From Bugula neritina (taxonomy: Eukaryota > Bryozoa > Gymnolaemata > Cheilostomatida > Bugulidae), in the NCBI GenBank assembly GCA_964035545.1, contig OZ037765.1, forward strand, positions 33,417,004-33,481,003: 64,000 nucleotides of DNA. The letters run 5' to 3'. The translations under genes and the position numbers were made by a program. Each line of letters begins with the position of its first letter. Within the stretch, counting starts at the first letter, position 1. Below the pieces are notes generated by a model. The model made no database searches. It was not told where the DNA came from and saw only the letters and a list, made by a program, of their open reading frames with translations. This document shows, in pieces, positions 11,201-23,727 of the stretch.

Positions 11201-14200
11201 AATTTAAGGTGAAACGAATACACTCACTACTAACCAGGCTAATCAGGACTTAGGTATGAAACCTGCAGGGAAGTTCGGTCAACTAAGATATTTTTACATT
11301 CCAATGCAGCTTAACTATTCAGGACATATAAGAGTATTGGAGTGAATAATCCAGGATTATTTATGTGGTTAATTTGCACTTACTCTTGGTAGAAAACCTT
11401 TGCAGTGAGGCACGAAATAAAGAAACCAATTGACTGGGACACATACAACCACCCCCCATCTGCTATGGACAAAGAGGCTATTTGTCTCAGATCTATCAAC
11501 GTTGGGCCAAGCGAGTTGAAAATCAGACCCTGAAATGAAAACCAAAATTATAACAGCAAAATGCATTCAACATTCTTAGTACTAGTACTTTAAAAAAGTT
11601 ATATAATTTGTTCTAAAAATAAATTGAGCTACTTCTTTATGTAAATATCAATTATTAGTTTCTTCTTTCTAAAGTAAAATTACACACTGTTGCAACTTGT
11701 GCAACTACTGTGTTAAAAGTTAAGAGGTAATACTTGGAACTTGGAAGACACTATAACCCTCATAAAACAAGTAATATATTATAAAAACAGTAGTGGCTAA
11801 TTATGTATTAAAAAAATGTTACTATACATTGGCAAGTAGACAGAGAATAAATTGGAAAGCTATGAACATTTTTAATTTATGACCTGTTGGTAGTTTTTAT
11901 ATAGAAAACATGAATAGTCATATAAAACTAACATCATCAGCTGACATGCCAAGCTTAGAGGGCCAAAACACTAGTCGTCTTCTCATGACTCAGTCTGGCC
12001 GCGGTCAATTAGGTCAGAGAAATTGAAACTGAACTGAAACACTTTTCTATGACTTTAATGGCTTAATATATTAGGGTGTCAAGGTTACACCCCCCAATAA
12101 AACTAAGATTTTATAATCGTTGACTACAACTATAAATTTTAGTTTCTTTCAATTTCACTTATATATACGTGTTTACAATTGTGCATGGCTAATATTATTA
12201 ATGCACTACTTTTCTGGCTACTTTAAAAAAATATTGTTTATACTATTTATATTTAAACTACCTAATTATATTCATGTAGTTTATATCATTATAGGTTTAT
12301 ACTATTTAGTACAAACACTGATATAGCACAAGTTTTATATACTTTTACTCAAGTTTCTACAGACAACCTTTCTTTGTCTATACTCTATACGTTTGATTTA
12401 TAAACTGCTCAGCTCACACATCAAAGACATTGATTGATTTGGTATTTATCTATAAACTGATTTGCCAATTTTAGGTAAAAATAGCACCGGTAATGATAGC
12501 ATAATTGGAAAAGTATGTAAACTGGCACACTGATGTTAGATTTTCCCAATCTCTAAACTCCACCCTTAAACCAAAACTCCAGTATTGAAAATATGCAATG
12601 TTTTATCTACTTTTGGATTTGTACCAGTTTTGCTGTGCCATTTATATCTGTGCCAGTTTTACCAGAAACTGATAAGCCTCCAATTGAACCGACTCAAACT
12701 AAGTTTGAGTTGAACAAGACTCACTATTTCAACCCAACTGTTTTCAGACTGAGACCAATTTTTAGAAAGTGCCAGAAGGAAAATAGTTGAATGTAATCTT
12801 ATGCTGTGAATAGAACTGAAAGGTAAAGCACTACTAAAAAGATAATAGAATAGCTGCAAGGACTAATCCGAACATTTGAATAAAATGAATATTATGTTAA
12901 ATAAATGTTTTTGTGCAAAATTCCAAACAATTGATCATTCAAAGTAGAGATGAGCAACTTATAGTCTCTGGGAAACAGGTCTATAAATATACATTAGAAA
13001 ACACCAGGCTTATTGGTTAAAAGAAAAACAACTTTCTGTTGTATGAGTTCTTGTTTGATCCTAGCCTCAGCTCAGCTTACAATGAAATTATAATTTTTCA
13101 GCAGAAGTGTTTAGAACTTAGTATACCCGACAATCAGGGGGCATAACTCTAGTCTAAGAACAAACTTACTCTGCCTATGAAAGCAAAAGTGCAGGTGCAA
13201 AGCTCCGAGAGCATTTTTTTAGTGATGACACCATTGTCCTCGTCGGAAGAACTATCTTCTTCCTGTTCCTCATCAGATCTCCTTTCCTCTCCAATACTTT
13301 CTATTGTATCGTAGTACTCGCAGCTTTTCTTTAAATAAATTTGTTAGAAAATTATTTTACATCTACTTTGTTAAAGTTTGTTCATTTGTTTAAAAATCAA
13401 GTATATATATCGAGCAATAACATTGAGTAAAGATTAAAGTAGTTTTAAAGAACAAATTAGTCAATTAACAATAGTAAACATTTGTGATAATAATCATGGC
13501 TATAGTTTGAGCCAATTGAAATACTTGTTACAACAACCTAACAGGTTTACAAGGGATAGAAGAATAAGCAACAAAATAAATAACTCAATAATTGGAAATA
13601 ATATTATTCAGGCTAGTATGTATTTAACATAACAGTATGTAACAAATTTGGGTACAGATACGAAGAAAAGTTCAATATGTATGCAAATCCATGTCTGTCT
13701 GTCTGTCTGTCTGTGTTCTGTCTGTTTGTCTATCAACAGTCAAACTATATTAAAATCCAATGAAGTAGCTATATTATGACTTCTTAGCTAAATCAACCAG
13801 TCTGTACACTGACAATTCTGGATTGGAAGCCACATCAAAGGATGATTTGCCATTGCATTCAGTAAACTAAGCTGGTTGCCGAGCTTGTAGTCTTTAATAG
13901 TCATCCAAAAAGCAAAGCATGTGATGAAAATGGATTAAACCAAAATTTACTAGAGAAAGTTGTGCTGGTAGATACGAATTGGTACCCAGAAAAGAGGTCT
14001 AAACGAAGTATGTATAAATTTTAGTAATAAGTTTGTTGGTCTATAAGATATTCAATATAGTTAAACAAAACAGCAGATATGATCGGAGTCATTAATATCT
14101 GAAACACTGAATCACAAGTTACATTAAGCTACAATAGTCAACTATCCAAAACTAATTAATTTATCTCGACATATGTTGGTGAATATTGAAATTCCATCTG

Positions 14201-16693
14201 ATAAAAACTACATAGTGATTATATTGTTTCAGAAATATAGAAATTTATCGACTCTTATATGAGAATTATTGCGTGTTGATTACTGCCTACGTTACATAGT
14301 TTCTGGTGCACTTTAGCTATGCAGTATTCAGATACCTAGAAATATATCTTAGCTATCATCTACAGACTGTTTAAAGGCTCCATGTTCAAACTATTTTGTT
14401 TTATAACACATTTTGTGCAAAATCGGCTTGAATTAATTTAGAACATCTGATAGCTTGTTAATTTAACTTTTAAGTAGCCAATAGTGCTAACTTCCATTGC
14501 ATGCTATCCTTAGCTGCTGCAGCACACAGCTTAGTCATTGAGCTGGCCTGGCAGTGACGAACTTTGAACTTTGAACTTTGAACTTTCAAGCCAGCTCAGC
14601 AATGTTAAAATATATATAAATATTTTAATGCTGCATAAATGAAGTGTGTCAGGGATTCTATATAGGTTTTGTGATGTACATACCAGAAGGTTTATTCAAA
14701 AGCTAATAAAGCTTGTCTAATGTGAAATGGTTCATGAAGAAAATGAAATTAATGGTGATGAAAAGCAGATTAAAGTGACAATGTCTTTACCATGGAATTT
14801 CTGCATGTGACATTTATGTATTTAATATGAATGAACATTTACATATTTCGTGGAATTTGCTACCATTAGAATTTCTGCTAGTCTCTTAAAGAAATGCGAT
14901 GGCTTACATACTAGCTTTAAACCACTCATATCAGAGTACCAGTTTGAAAAACATCTGATTATTTAGAGATTTTTAAACAGAATAAAATGGAAGTACAAAA
15001 AGACAATACTAATTATACTAGAACTCTTAGTGATGAAGCTATTTAACATACCTATACTTTAAACTGAAGACTCTACTTATTTTTTCAGTTAGTTTTACAA
15101 CTGCTATTTTACATCACGAACCTTTAGATTTTCTATTTAGTTTAGAAACATACTGACTACAAATACTAAATGACAAAATGCTTTTTAGAGCTTGGAGATA
15201 GCCGAAAAAGCTCTATATAGTTTACATCTTATATATATGCATATTTTAGCTGCTTTAAGTGGCATTTATACCTTCCTTGAAACGGTACCTCAAATATACA
15301 GTTCTTTTGAAAATAGATACAGTATTGACAACTCAATTGCGTTCAAATGATAATGAAGCCACAACTATAATAGAAATGCACTATCTAAAGCTTTTACTTG
15401 AATTATGCCATTTGAATAAGTTATTAAAAAGGTTTATTGTTGTTATATAAGAATCTACGACATTTCGAAAATGACAATTGGAAAACACCTATTTGGAAAA
15501 TAGACAATTAGAAAATGACATTTAGAAAATGACAAATATTTAACATGACCTAGTCTAGAGGGAGCATTTAGTATCTGGTCGGGCTCAAAAAGCTTTTTGT
15601 GAATGTGAAAAATTTAAAACTAGAACTACCCGGTAACTAATTCTCCTTCCATGATAGCCTTACTGATTTGGGCAGTATATTTATTTTTAAAAGCTATTTT
15701 GGAATTGACCAGGTGCCGGACAACCCCTCAGGACCAGACCATGTTGAATATTTTTCATTTTCTAAATGCCATTTTCCAAACGTCTTTTTTCCAATTGTCC
15801 ATTTTCTAAATAGGTGTTTTCCAATTGTCATTTTCGAAATGTCACCGTTATATGACACTACTAGCTAACAAACTTGACCGGCCTGTTACTGTATAGGGTA
15901 TAGGCCTATTGAAAATGTGCTGATAAAACCATCATAAGATAATTTTAAAAAGTATCTTTTAAAATGCAAGAGAAGTCAGTGAAGTTGTCCACTTACCCAA
16001 ATTTAGATTTTGACTGAATATGGTGAAGATGTAATAAATGCACCTTAAACTAAAGATCTTGCAACTGACAGTTGCTATTTGTAAATTACTTCACACTACA
16101 GTAAAAAACTCACACAAGTTTATAGTCGATATCCCTGTGAGAAACCCCTGATAGAAAGGGTTTTTGTTCGAACGGGCTAAGGACATGTTCAAATGAGGCA
16201 CAGAAGCAATTATGACTTGATGCTCTTCCTAACATCACCAATGGCCTTTGCCGGGGTTTGAACCCACAACTTCGTGTTCACAAAGCTAACGCTCTAAGCC
16301 TCTAAACCCTAGACCACGGCTGCTCCCTACTTTACACTACAGTAACAATCTTTAGAAATAGTCACCAAGTTAGTCATCAAAATGGCTTTTTACAATAGCT
16401 AGTAGAATACAATGACACTTTTACCCACCATTTTTAATTTTTGCTAGTATTTTAATTTCTAATGACAGCATGAACATAAAATAATAGATACAATAACTAA
16501 CACAATGAAATTTATTCATATTACATTCAAACTGGCTGTTTGCTAAATTCACAAGATTTGTTTCTTATATGAACTATTAAATTACAACTAATAGAAACTG
16601 AAATAACAAACTTACAATAATAGGGGAATGTTCTGCTTCATCTCCCTTTAAGGTTAACTCTTTCATTTCATGATATCCATGATGGGAAGGCAT
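7592..16693 (-). CDS. MFSD4-like (sodium-dependent glucose transporter 1-like) MFS carrier, gene B; complete
   Basis: Eight coding exons, read from high to low coordinates: 16693-16616, 13328-13170, 11529-11384, 10973-10834, 9830-9632, 9119-8656, 8517-8320 and 7827-7592 (stop TAG). Together they are 1620 nt, exactly 540 codons. Every junction keeps phase and has GT-AG ends. The initiator exon encodes MPSHHGYHEMKELTLKG, a soluble N-terminus. Membrane motifs match gene A: GPTLIDLRQIASLSIA, IRLGGKKWNGVFLQT, SICGPFIARPFLSE and AVLGLAYSTTTGS. The loop exon has sequons NIT, NST and NSS. Six internal exons have the same length as in gene A, so the two are duplicates in inverted orientation. Introns carry a SINE, four foldback or palindromic elements and a GT microsatellite. 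The last intron and exon 4 have splice donors hard against repeats. Substrate is inferred from the family only. Confidence 0.92.
8025..8278. repeat. (GT)n microsatellite with GAGTGTGTCTT variants
   Basis: About 250 bp of GT dinucleotides, interrupted on the left by GAGTGCGTGTCTGT-type variants and nearly pure from about 8213. It sits in the last intron of gene B and begins about 40 bp from the donor of exon 8517-8320. On the transcribed strand it reads (CA)n. Confidence 0.97.
9285..9627. mobile_element. MITE with ~70-bp terminal inverted repeats, TTA target duplication
   Basis: The left end starts GCCTAGGGCCACAC and the right end finishes GTGTGGCCCTAGGC. Pairing continues for about 70 bp (GCGTATTTTCGCATGCGAAAAT, then a GGTGTCCACTG block). 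Both ends are flanked by TTA (9282-9284 and 9628-9630), which fits PIF/Harbinger-type insertion. There is no coding capacity. It lies in gene B's intron directly against exon 9830-9632 and supplies part of that exon's splice donor. Confidence 0.88.
9918..10340. mobile_element. foldback element, ~200-bp inverted arms (GGGTCATTTTACTTAC family), copy 1
   Basis: The left arm starts GGGTCATTTTACTTACTTT and the right arm ends with its complement. The arms pair over almost their whole length around a short centre near 10110-10135 (GTTACCAAAAAAAACCGTAAC). It is flanked by AAAT on both sides. It sits in the gene B intron between exons 10973-10834 and 9830-9632. A second, more diverged copy lies at 55458-55857. 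No open reading frame. Confidence 0.88.
12471..12663. repeat. GTAAAAATGGCAC-family palindromic repeat, copy 1
   Basis: Starts TTAGGTAAAAATAGCAC and ends GTGCCAGTTTTACC, which are inverted forms of each other. The core holds a CTCTAAACTCCACCCTTAAACC tract shared with the copy at 23728-23967. It lies in the gene B intron between exons 13328-13170 and 11529-11384. Confidence 0.7.
13688..13733. repeat. short (TCTG)n microsatellite
   Basis: About ten TCTG units with interruptions, in the first coding intron of gene B. Confidence 0.85.
15459..15843. mobile_element. foldback element with ~95-bp inverted ends rich in GAAAATGACAATT
   Basis: The left end reads GACATTTCGAAAATGACAATT and the right end is its complement. 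The arms hold several internal repeats of GAAAATGACAATT-like words. The centre carries a TCTAGAGGGAGC / CCCCTCAGGACC segment with GGTCGGGC. It lies in gene B's first intron. I see no target-site duplication. Confidence 0.8.
16105..16328 (-). mobile_element. tRNA-derived SINE, copy 1, with 17-bp target-site duplication
   Basis: The minus strand starts GGGAGCAGCCGTGGTCTAGG, a tRNA-like head with a pol III A box (GTGGTCTAGGG) and B box (GGTTCAAACCC). A tail shared with the copies at 26216 and 31561 follows. It is flanked by ACTTCACACTACAGTAA (16088-16104) and ACTTTACACTACAGTAA (16329-16345), one mismatch in 17. It lies in the first intron of MFS gene B, about 290 bp from the initiator exon. Confidence 0.92.
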
Positions 16694-19600
16694 GTTGAAA
16701 CTGGTCAGTTGCTACTGACAGTCACTAAGTCAACGATTCTGTAATATATTCACAGCTACGTTTACGGACGAGTGGAGATGGTATGGCTCAGCGCTTTTAT
16801 GGTATGCATACTCGGACCCTTGCTTACTCCAGACTTATGTCTGCCAGGCTTTTTCTCTGCAAGCATAACTAGCATATTTTCACTCTTGTTTCAACTAGAT
16901 GTGGAAAGACTAGGAAATTAGAGAAAAACAAGATTGAAGAATAAACGGATTACGATGCTAAGGAAACCTATGTGTTTAAAATTTATGCTTCTGTTTCAAA
17001 TATTACATGTTTGACTAGACATAAAATACAGTTTGGTGTAAAACATTGTCTGTAGTCTGCATGTGGATCCACTTAGCACTGAGTCATACTTCCATTTACA
17101 ATAAATTTATTCTTTAAAGTAGAAATTAATTTATCTATCAAAGCTTATTTAAATGTGAGATAATTCAAGCCAAATTATGCTCACAAGGCTTTAGAGTTTA
17201 GAAGCTTAGGGTGTTGCATAATACTAAACGACTGAGTTTACAGGTATGTAGCTACGATGCTTAGTAGCAATAGTGAATTCTGGGTATAACTATTATAATA
17301 TAATAATTATATTTGTCTGAATTATCTTATTATACTCTCAAGATATTTCTAATATTTGACTATTGGTAATAAGGCCCTCTTAGTGTAGCCCTAATTATAA
17401 CATCTAAATGCATGGAAAGCTACAACTGTTGTATTATGACCTTGTTGTTATACTGGCTTTACGAGAAAAAGCTATGTAAAGTCTAAAGTCAGGTAAATAG
17501 CTAATGCTTTATGTACATATTGTTTGACTTGCTCCTTACCACTCTCATTATCATGTTCCATGCTCAATAAAGCTTATCCACTTGATACCAAAACCTTGTT
17601 GGGCCTCACACTTCACTATTTTTTGTTTGTAAAAACTGACTTAAAACATTTATGTTATTCACAATGATTTGGAGAGCTCATGTGTTTTAGTGTTGGAGTA
17701 ACAATTCTTGTTGTATAATAAAAGAAAATTAACTCAATTCTCATAACATCATTAGATTTATAGCAGACAATTTCAAAAAGACTTAAACATACAGCACATG
17801 TGCCTACATTGTACCTACCTTTTATTCTGAAGCTAAACATATAACGTATAGTTTGTGGTTGCTAGCACTAGCGTTAGTAATCTACCGTAGATAGATGATA
17901 GTCAAGTATATTATATTGTTAAGGGGTTATTGAAAGACTTTCTAAACCTTTTATTGAGGAATTTGAACTTCTGGGTTAAACAATACAGATAATATCTTCA
18001 TTCTTAGCTATATGATTTTTCGTCATACACAGAGTCAAATCTTGGGAAGATAAAGTTAACATTTTCATTTAATCTCTTATAATAAGATTAGAATTGGCAA
18101 TTTTACTGAATTTTTAGTAGTTTTTGTCTGTCTGTCAACTTGAAATGGTGTCCTCAATTTTCAGCCATTTATCTTTTATATAAGTAGTCAATTATGAGCC
18201 TTCTATTCATGCTTTAATTGATGCTTCTATAGTATTTAACTATAATATGACAAAACTTGACATAGAATTAGCATAAAATTCTTATTCACCACTCAACCGT
18301 AACACACCACAGATTGCACAATGATTTAAAAATAATATTAATGCAATCTTTAGCTGCAAATTTTTTTTCTTGATTTGAGTATTAATAATTCTTGAATATA
18401 TTTAGTATTCATGCACTTTTTTTTTCATTTTTAAGAAAAAGGATAACATATCAGCCTCAGCTGCTACTTGCTAATCTTGTTTCTCCTATAATAATGAGCT
18501 TTTTTTAATCTCAGTAATCTCAATACTTTTTTGTCTAAACTAAACCAACAAAACACTGTTATACTGATAAATATTTAAATGGTAGTACAAAGCTAGCATT
18601 TCAATAAATTATCCAACTGTTTTCTAGCAAAGTATAGAAAAACTAAATGTGAAAGCTTTACTGAACTTGGATGGTTTAATTAGCAGAGAAATGCCAATCA
18701 ATAAGTTGTGCGGTCTCACCTCTAAGCAGTCAAAATGTTACCAGGATTTAAATATACCTTGGTCAATAATTCATTATATATGTCAAATATTGACTCACCT
18801 AAAAGAATGTAATTAATTGTGTGTTGGTAAACTGGGACACATCAAACATATTTGATACTTTAAAGCTCTGACTAAAATGTGTTTTGCAGTTTGTCTAAAA
18901 ACAAGGAGCTTTGGAGCTAAGAGTTGAGGTCTACAACGACTGCCAGCATGAGTAAAATGGGTGAAATGTATGCTGTAATATTTCACAGTTTGGTACTAAG
19001 ACCGTTAGATTTTTGGATTGCTACCAAATAAAGAGATACTAGTTAACTAGAGTTGAATGGCTTTGATATTTTAAGTATGGCATGATTGCATATTTGTAAG
19101 ACAAATACACCCTTAGAGAAATATTATAGTTGAATATACTTGTATTAGTAATAGAGCTATAGACTTTCTACCAGCACAATCTAAACACTAGACTGGCTCA
19201 TCACAAACCTTCCCTTAAACATGGCTCAAAATCTTGAGTCATTTAGGTTTAGTAGGAAAGAGATTTCAATAGCTGAAGTTGCTAAGTTTATTTAAATAAA
19301 CTTTGATTTAATACAATGGCGAAGTTTATTTTGCTGCATTTGCTGCATCTACCTCCTTGAGTTAAAGATAGACGTGTGTGAATTGCATAAAATAAATCTA
19401 CTACCAAAGCCTGATCAAATCTCAAAACATTTACATATAACTTTAGAAATAAACTTCATACTATCAGATTCGGGCTTCACTCAAGGGTTTTTATTTTAAT
19501 TTTATGACTGAAAGTTTGACCTTTTCATAAAAATTCCAAAAAAGCTTCTTATATAAACTTTAAACCAGACTAGCTCATAACACTATATATCGCATGATTA

Positions 19601-19762
19601 ATGATAGTCTTCAAGTTATTTAACGTTTAAGCCAACATACAGTAATTATAATATTCCCACTATCATTATTATTATTATTATAAATATATTTACTAATTTA
19701 TAATATATATTCTAGATACTACTGTAGTCTGTATAGATTACAGAGCAGCTATAGTGACTCAC
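16694..19762. other. gene B upstream region, no gene seen
   Basis: About 3 kb of AT-rich DNA with short ORFs only. An acceptor-like TGACTGTCAG just upstream of the gene B ATG (near 16720) suggests the 5' UTR may be spliced, but I could not place the leader exon firmly. Confidence 0.5.
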
Positions 19763-19865
19763 CTGTTCGCTTGCTGGTGCGGCGAAAGACCCCAGAGAGA
19801 AACTTACCGTCTACCAAAATACTAGGGAGACAGTTGGAACTGGATGTGCCAGCCAGTCTTGTCAT
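19763..19865 (-). other. putative first coding or leader exon with two nested splice donors
   Basis: From an ATG at 19865 the minus strand is open (MTRLAGTSSSNCLPSILVD...FRRTSKRTG) to a strong donor ACAG/GTGAGT at 19762. A second good donor, GACG/GTAAGT, lies inside at 19807. The block is GC-rich compared with its surroundings. It may be the leader exon of MFS gene B, in which case its ATG is upstream and out of frame, or the start of an unrecognised gene. I found no homology. Confidence 0.35.
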
Positions 19866-20040
19866 CTGAATAGTATGATGTAATAAACAGCTCATAGGAT
19901 TACGTAATGTTGGTTTTAGTATTTGCTATGACTTTTAAGAGAAGAGAATAACCATTAGAGGTACTAACTGATTAAACCACAAAGCAGTATTACATGACCC
20001 TTTATTATCTATAAACTTTGGTATATTGTCTGGATTACGT

Positions 20041-23000
20041 AATAGACCATGTAAAACTCAGCCAATCAGCGAAGTGTACCAGGTCAATGTCTTAGCATTG
20101 TAACTGATATAAAATTCTGCAAGTTCAATTGCAAAATGCATGCTTCTAAAAGCTAGTTGTGCAACTTTTTTTTCATGCATTATTTAATTTCATATCTTAA
20201 ATTGATGACTCTTGAAATGATTTTTTAAAATGTCTAAATTAAGTGTTTATAAAACGCAATTAAAAATTGCATGTCTAGAAAAATGACCTGGTACACTTTT
20301 GCAACTTAAGGCCAATTATTACATAACTGCCAGCTTAGTAGTTATTTGTTGTTGCAGCTTGAATGGGTTATTGTTTAGCATTGGAAGCTTGCAGTAAACA
20401 TCTGTGAATCTGGTACATGACTTCGATTGGCTGGTTTTTGAATGGCCCTTTAGTATATGCATCTGGATGGCTGGGTAGTGTAGACTCCGCCTACATCTAC
20501 CTAATGTACAGTAGCCAATCCACAGTAGTATTACAAAATTTCTGTTCAACAAATGAAATATTCTGGTCATTTGTTTTGTACTTTACAATAGTAAATATTC
20601 TATTCAACTAGAATTTTATTGTATGTAAGCCATGGGAACTACTAAGAGGTTAAATCAACCACCCATGCTGGTAATATTGTTGCTGGCAGTAATAGCAAGT
20701 TCACACCGTATAAATATACACATAAGCTATTATGTGCAGCTTATGAATGCTGAAATGACCCCATTTCTTACTTTCAATTTGAAAAAATTGTATTACATAT
20801 TCTGCCACTTCTGCACCAAGAATTTGTTTTCCTTTTAAATTTTGAAAATAGTAGTCAGTTTCTATAGCAGTCAACATCCACAACGTAAGCTTTCAAATAA
20901 ACTATAAATATATGGTAGCATATTGGCTTTGAAAGCTCAGAGGGATGATCAGCTTCTCTCTTGTTGGAAAAACTATTAGATTGTTCAGTTCGCTTGCTAA
21001 AATATCTAATGTGTTTTTGAAGGTTTTGCTTGGTAGCAATCTAGAGATATAAAAAAGGCCAGCAAGTATTTGAACCTGTAAACCTTGACGCAGCTTCATC
21101 AAAGCCAATAAAAGTTTATCTTGTCTTGTTAACTTTTTTCTGAGAGTGAGAACTTTCATCTTCAGACATATAAATTTAAATATAGAAAATGAAGAATAAA
21201 AATTAAATTATGATTCAAATTATAATGTATATGTGCTAAATAAATTTTGTGCTTAGTTTGTATTCATTCAGCAGTTTTTACCCTCTGGTAAGTAGCTTCA
21301 GTTATATTTTGCAACAACTATGAAGTTCAAGAACTGCTAGCTGAAGGCTTGACCCAATATATCACCATCCAAACAGAATGTAATGTGTGTCAACATGTGT
21401 TACATAATACTGTAACAGTACATGGTAAGCTAGTTGTATGAATACATGCTTTGAATGAAGTCATGAGTTTAAACAAATAGTGTTGACAAACAATTATTAC
21501 TTCATTTTATAATTATACTATAACTAATTCAAACCCATATTATTTCTAGAATAGCATTTAATAATGTTTGTGAATAAGTGAAACTAGTAACAAGTGTAAA
21601 CCATTTTAGTTTTAAACACTGAGTTAGTTTCAGCTAAAAATTAGATTAGGAGGCCACTTTTGATAAGCTTTAAAATAACCAAGGAAAATTTAAGTCAAAA
21701 CAATTTATTTTTCCTGGAGAAAGTGAGTCAATTTGTCCACAAATAAAAGACTGCTGCTTGTTTAAATAAAACCCTAAACTAAATAAGTCAAAGCATACAG
21801 ATGACCACTGTGGTATTTATGAATATCTTACATAAAACAACATCTTTAATAAAAAATGTATGAATGATGCACTCACACTGCAACAAATTTAATTAAAATG
21901 ACAGTTTTAATACACATCAAATTTAATCAATGTACAAATTTTAGCATAGTGAGACTTGCATTGTTTATTTGTAATAAACCATAGTCTATCTTTGCAATAA
22001 GAAAGTTATAATTTTCACCTTGCTAAGAAATAGTATAGAGAACGTGTAGGTATTCCAGTATAGAATTTAGTTTGCTCATCTGTAGTGGTGAAAGTTTTAA
22101 AAACTTTTACTTTTTCAATAGTTGCTTTTTGTTTCAACGTGGAACTTTTTGAGCCTTTTCTTCCAACTTTTGATTTTCGTCTATCAATAGAATGTGCAGA
22201 TCTTTTTTCTGAGTAGTTGATGATTCTGGTAACTCAGTTACTTCTGATGAAGTCTGACTATGAGGATGGCTGTCAGATGAGTTCTGTTGCTCTATATCAG
22301 CTGACTCTGTTGAAGACGTTTTCTGTTCGCTTCTTTCACATGTTTCATTAAAACCACTGTTTTTGTGCATCTTACATTATATGCTTTAGTGCATTGGTAA
22401 CTCAAATGAAAGGTTGGAGTTGGATTTTGCTCAGTGGACTGACCATCCTTATGATTATGATAGTCTGCTATGCTCTCTGTAATCTACAGCCACCATTGGT
22501 GACTGATGAAATTTAGAATTTGAAGTTAAAATGTGTTATTTTTACCTGTGCCATTTTATAGAAATCTATATCTAGCTTTTATATAATATTCTTGTAATTT
22601 TTCATCATAGCAAGAACTAAATTACATTGTTTCCACACTAATATTTCATAAATTTATAGTTTATTTGAAAGCTTACCTTGTTTATTGTGGATGCAGTTGA
22701 CTGCTGCAGAAACTGACTACTATTTTCAAAATTTAAAAGGAAAACAAATTCTTGGTGCAGAAGTGGCAGAATATGTAATACAATTTTTTTCAAATTGAAA
22801 GTAAGAAATGGGGTCATTTCAGCATTCATAAGCTGCACATAATAGCTTATGTGTATATTTATACGGTGTGAACTTGCTATTACTGCCAGCAACAATATTA
22901 CCAGCATGGGTGGTTGATTTAACCTCTTAGTAGTTCCCATGGCTTACATACAATAAAATTCTAGTTGAATAGAATATTTACTATTGTAAAGTACAAAACA

Positions 23001-23531
23001 AATGACCAGAATATTTCATTTGTTGAACAGAAATTTTGTAATACTACTGTGGATTGGCTACTGTACATTAGGTAGATGTAGGCGGAGTCTACACTACCCA
23101 GCCATCCAGATGCATATACTAAAGGGCCATTCAAAAACCAGCCAATCGAAGTCATGTACCAGATTCACAGATGTTTACTGCAAGCTTCCAATGCTAAACA
23201 ATAACCCATTCAAGCTGCAACAACAAATAACTACTAAGCTGGCAGTTATGTAATAATTGGCCTTAAGTTGCAAAAGTGTACCAGGTCATTTTTCTAGACA
23301 TGCAATTTTTAATTGCGTTTTATAAACACTTAATTTAGACATTTTAAAAAATCATTTCAAGAGTCATCAATTTAAGATATGAAATTAAATAATGCATGAA
23401 AAAAAAGTTGCACAACTAGCTTTTAGAAGCATGCATTTTGCAATTGAACTTGCAGAATTTTATATCAGTTACAATGCTAAGACATTGACCTGGTACACTT
23501 CGCTGATTGGCTGAGTTTTACATGGTCTATT
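20041..23531. mobile_element. 3.5-kb DNA transposon with near-identical ~0.87-kb inverted arms
   Basis: The left arm (20041 to about 20911) and right arm (about 22651 to 23531) are inverted copies. They start AATAGACCATGTAAAAC and remain almost identical: the same 83- and 64-codon frames occur in both, with only small indels. Subterminal repeats with TGGTACACTT and GATTGGCTG occur several times in each arm. The ~1.7-kb centre holds transposase remnants on the minus strand, cut off at the left arm. I see no convincing target-site duplication. The arms may be a recent inverted duplication of the element's 5' end, or very long terminal inverted repeats. Confidence 0.85.
20902..22370 (-). pseudogene. 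truncated DDE transposase remnants (HTH_Tnp_4 type)
   Basis: The best part is 21159-20902. LTRQDKLLLALMKLRQGL, then LFYIS, then LDILASELNNLIVFPTRE, follows the pattern of the helix-turn-helix region that precedes the DDE_Tnp_4 nuclease in ISL2EU/Harbinger-like transposases. The catalytic Asp/Asp/Glu region should follow but is absent, because the frame ends where the left inverted arm begins. A Ser/Gln-rich segment with a short coiled-coil-like end (22370-22134) may be the linker upstream. The stretch between them does not read as protein. The element cannot encode an active transposase. Confidence 0.7.
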
Positions 23532-23727
23532 GGGATAGACTAAAGTCTATTGTGCTCTGTGTGTAACTGCCTGCATATAGCTAAACTCTGCTAAGCTGTA
23601 TCATACTTTATATAAAATTATTGCACTCGAATCGAATTTTTGTAGATTGATTTTCCTTACAAACTGCTTATATATAATTGTATGCTAAGCTGCTATTATA
23701 TACTACATAATATAATTTTCATGATCT

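Noticed and set aside
20319-23253. Identical small ORFs in both arms of the inverted repeat
   Set aside because: Their identity reflects the recent duplication of the arms. The sequences cover subterminal repeats and show no domain, so I do not call them genes.
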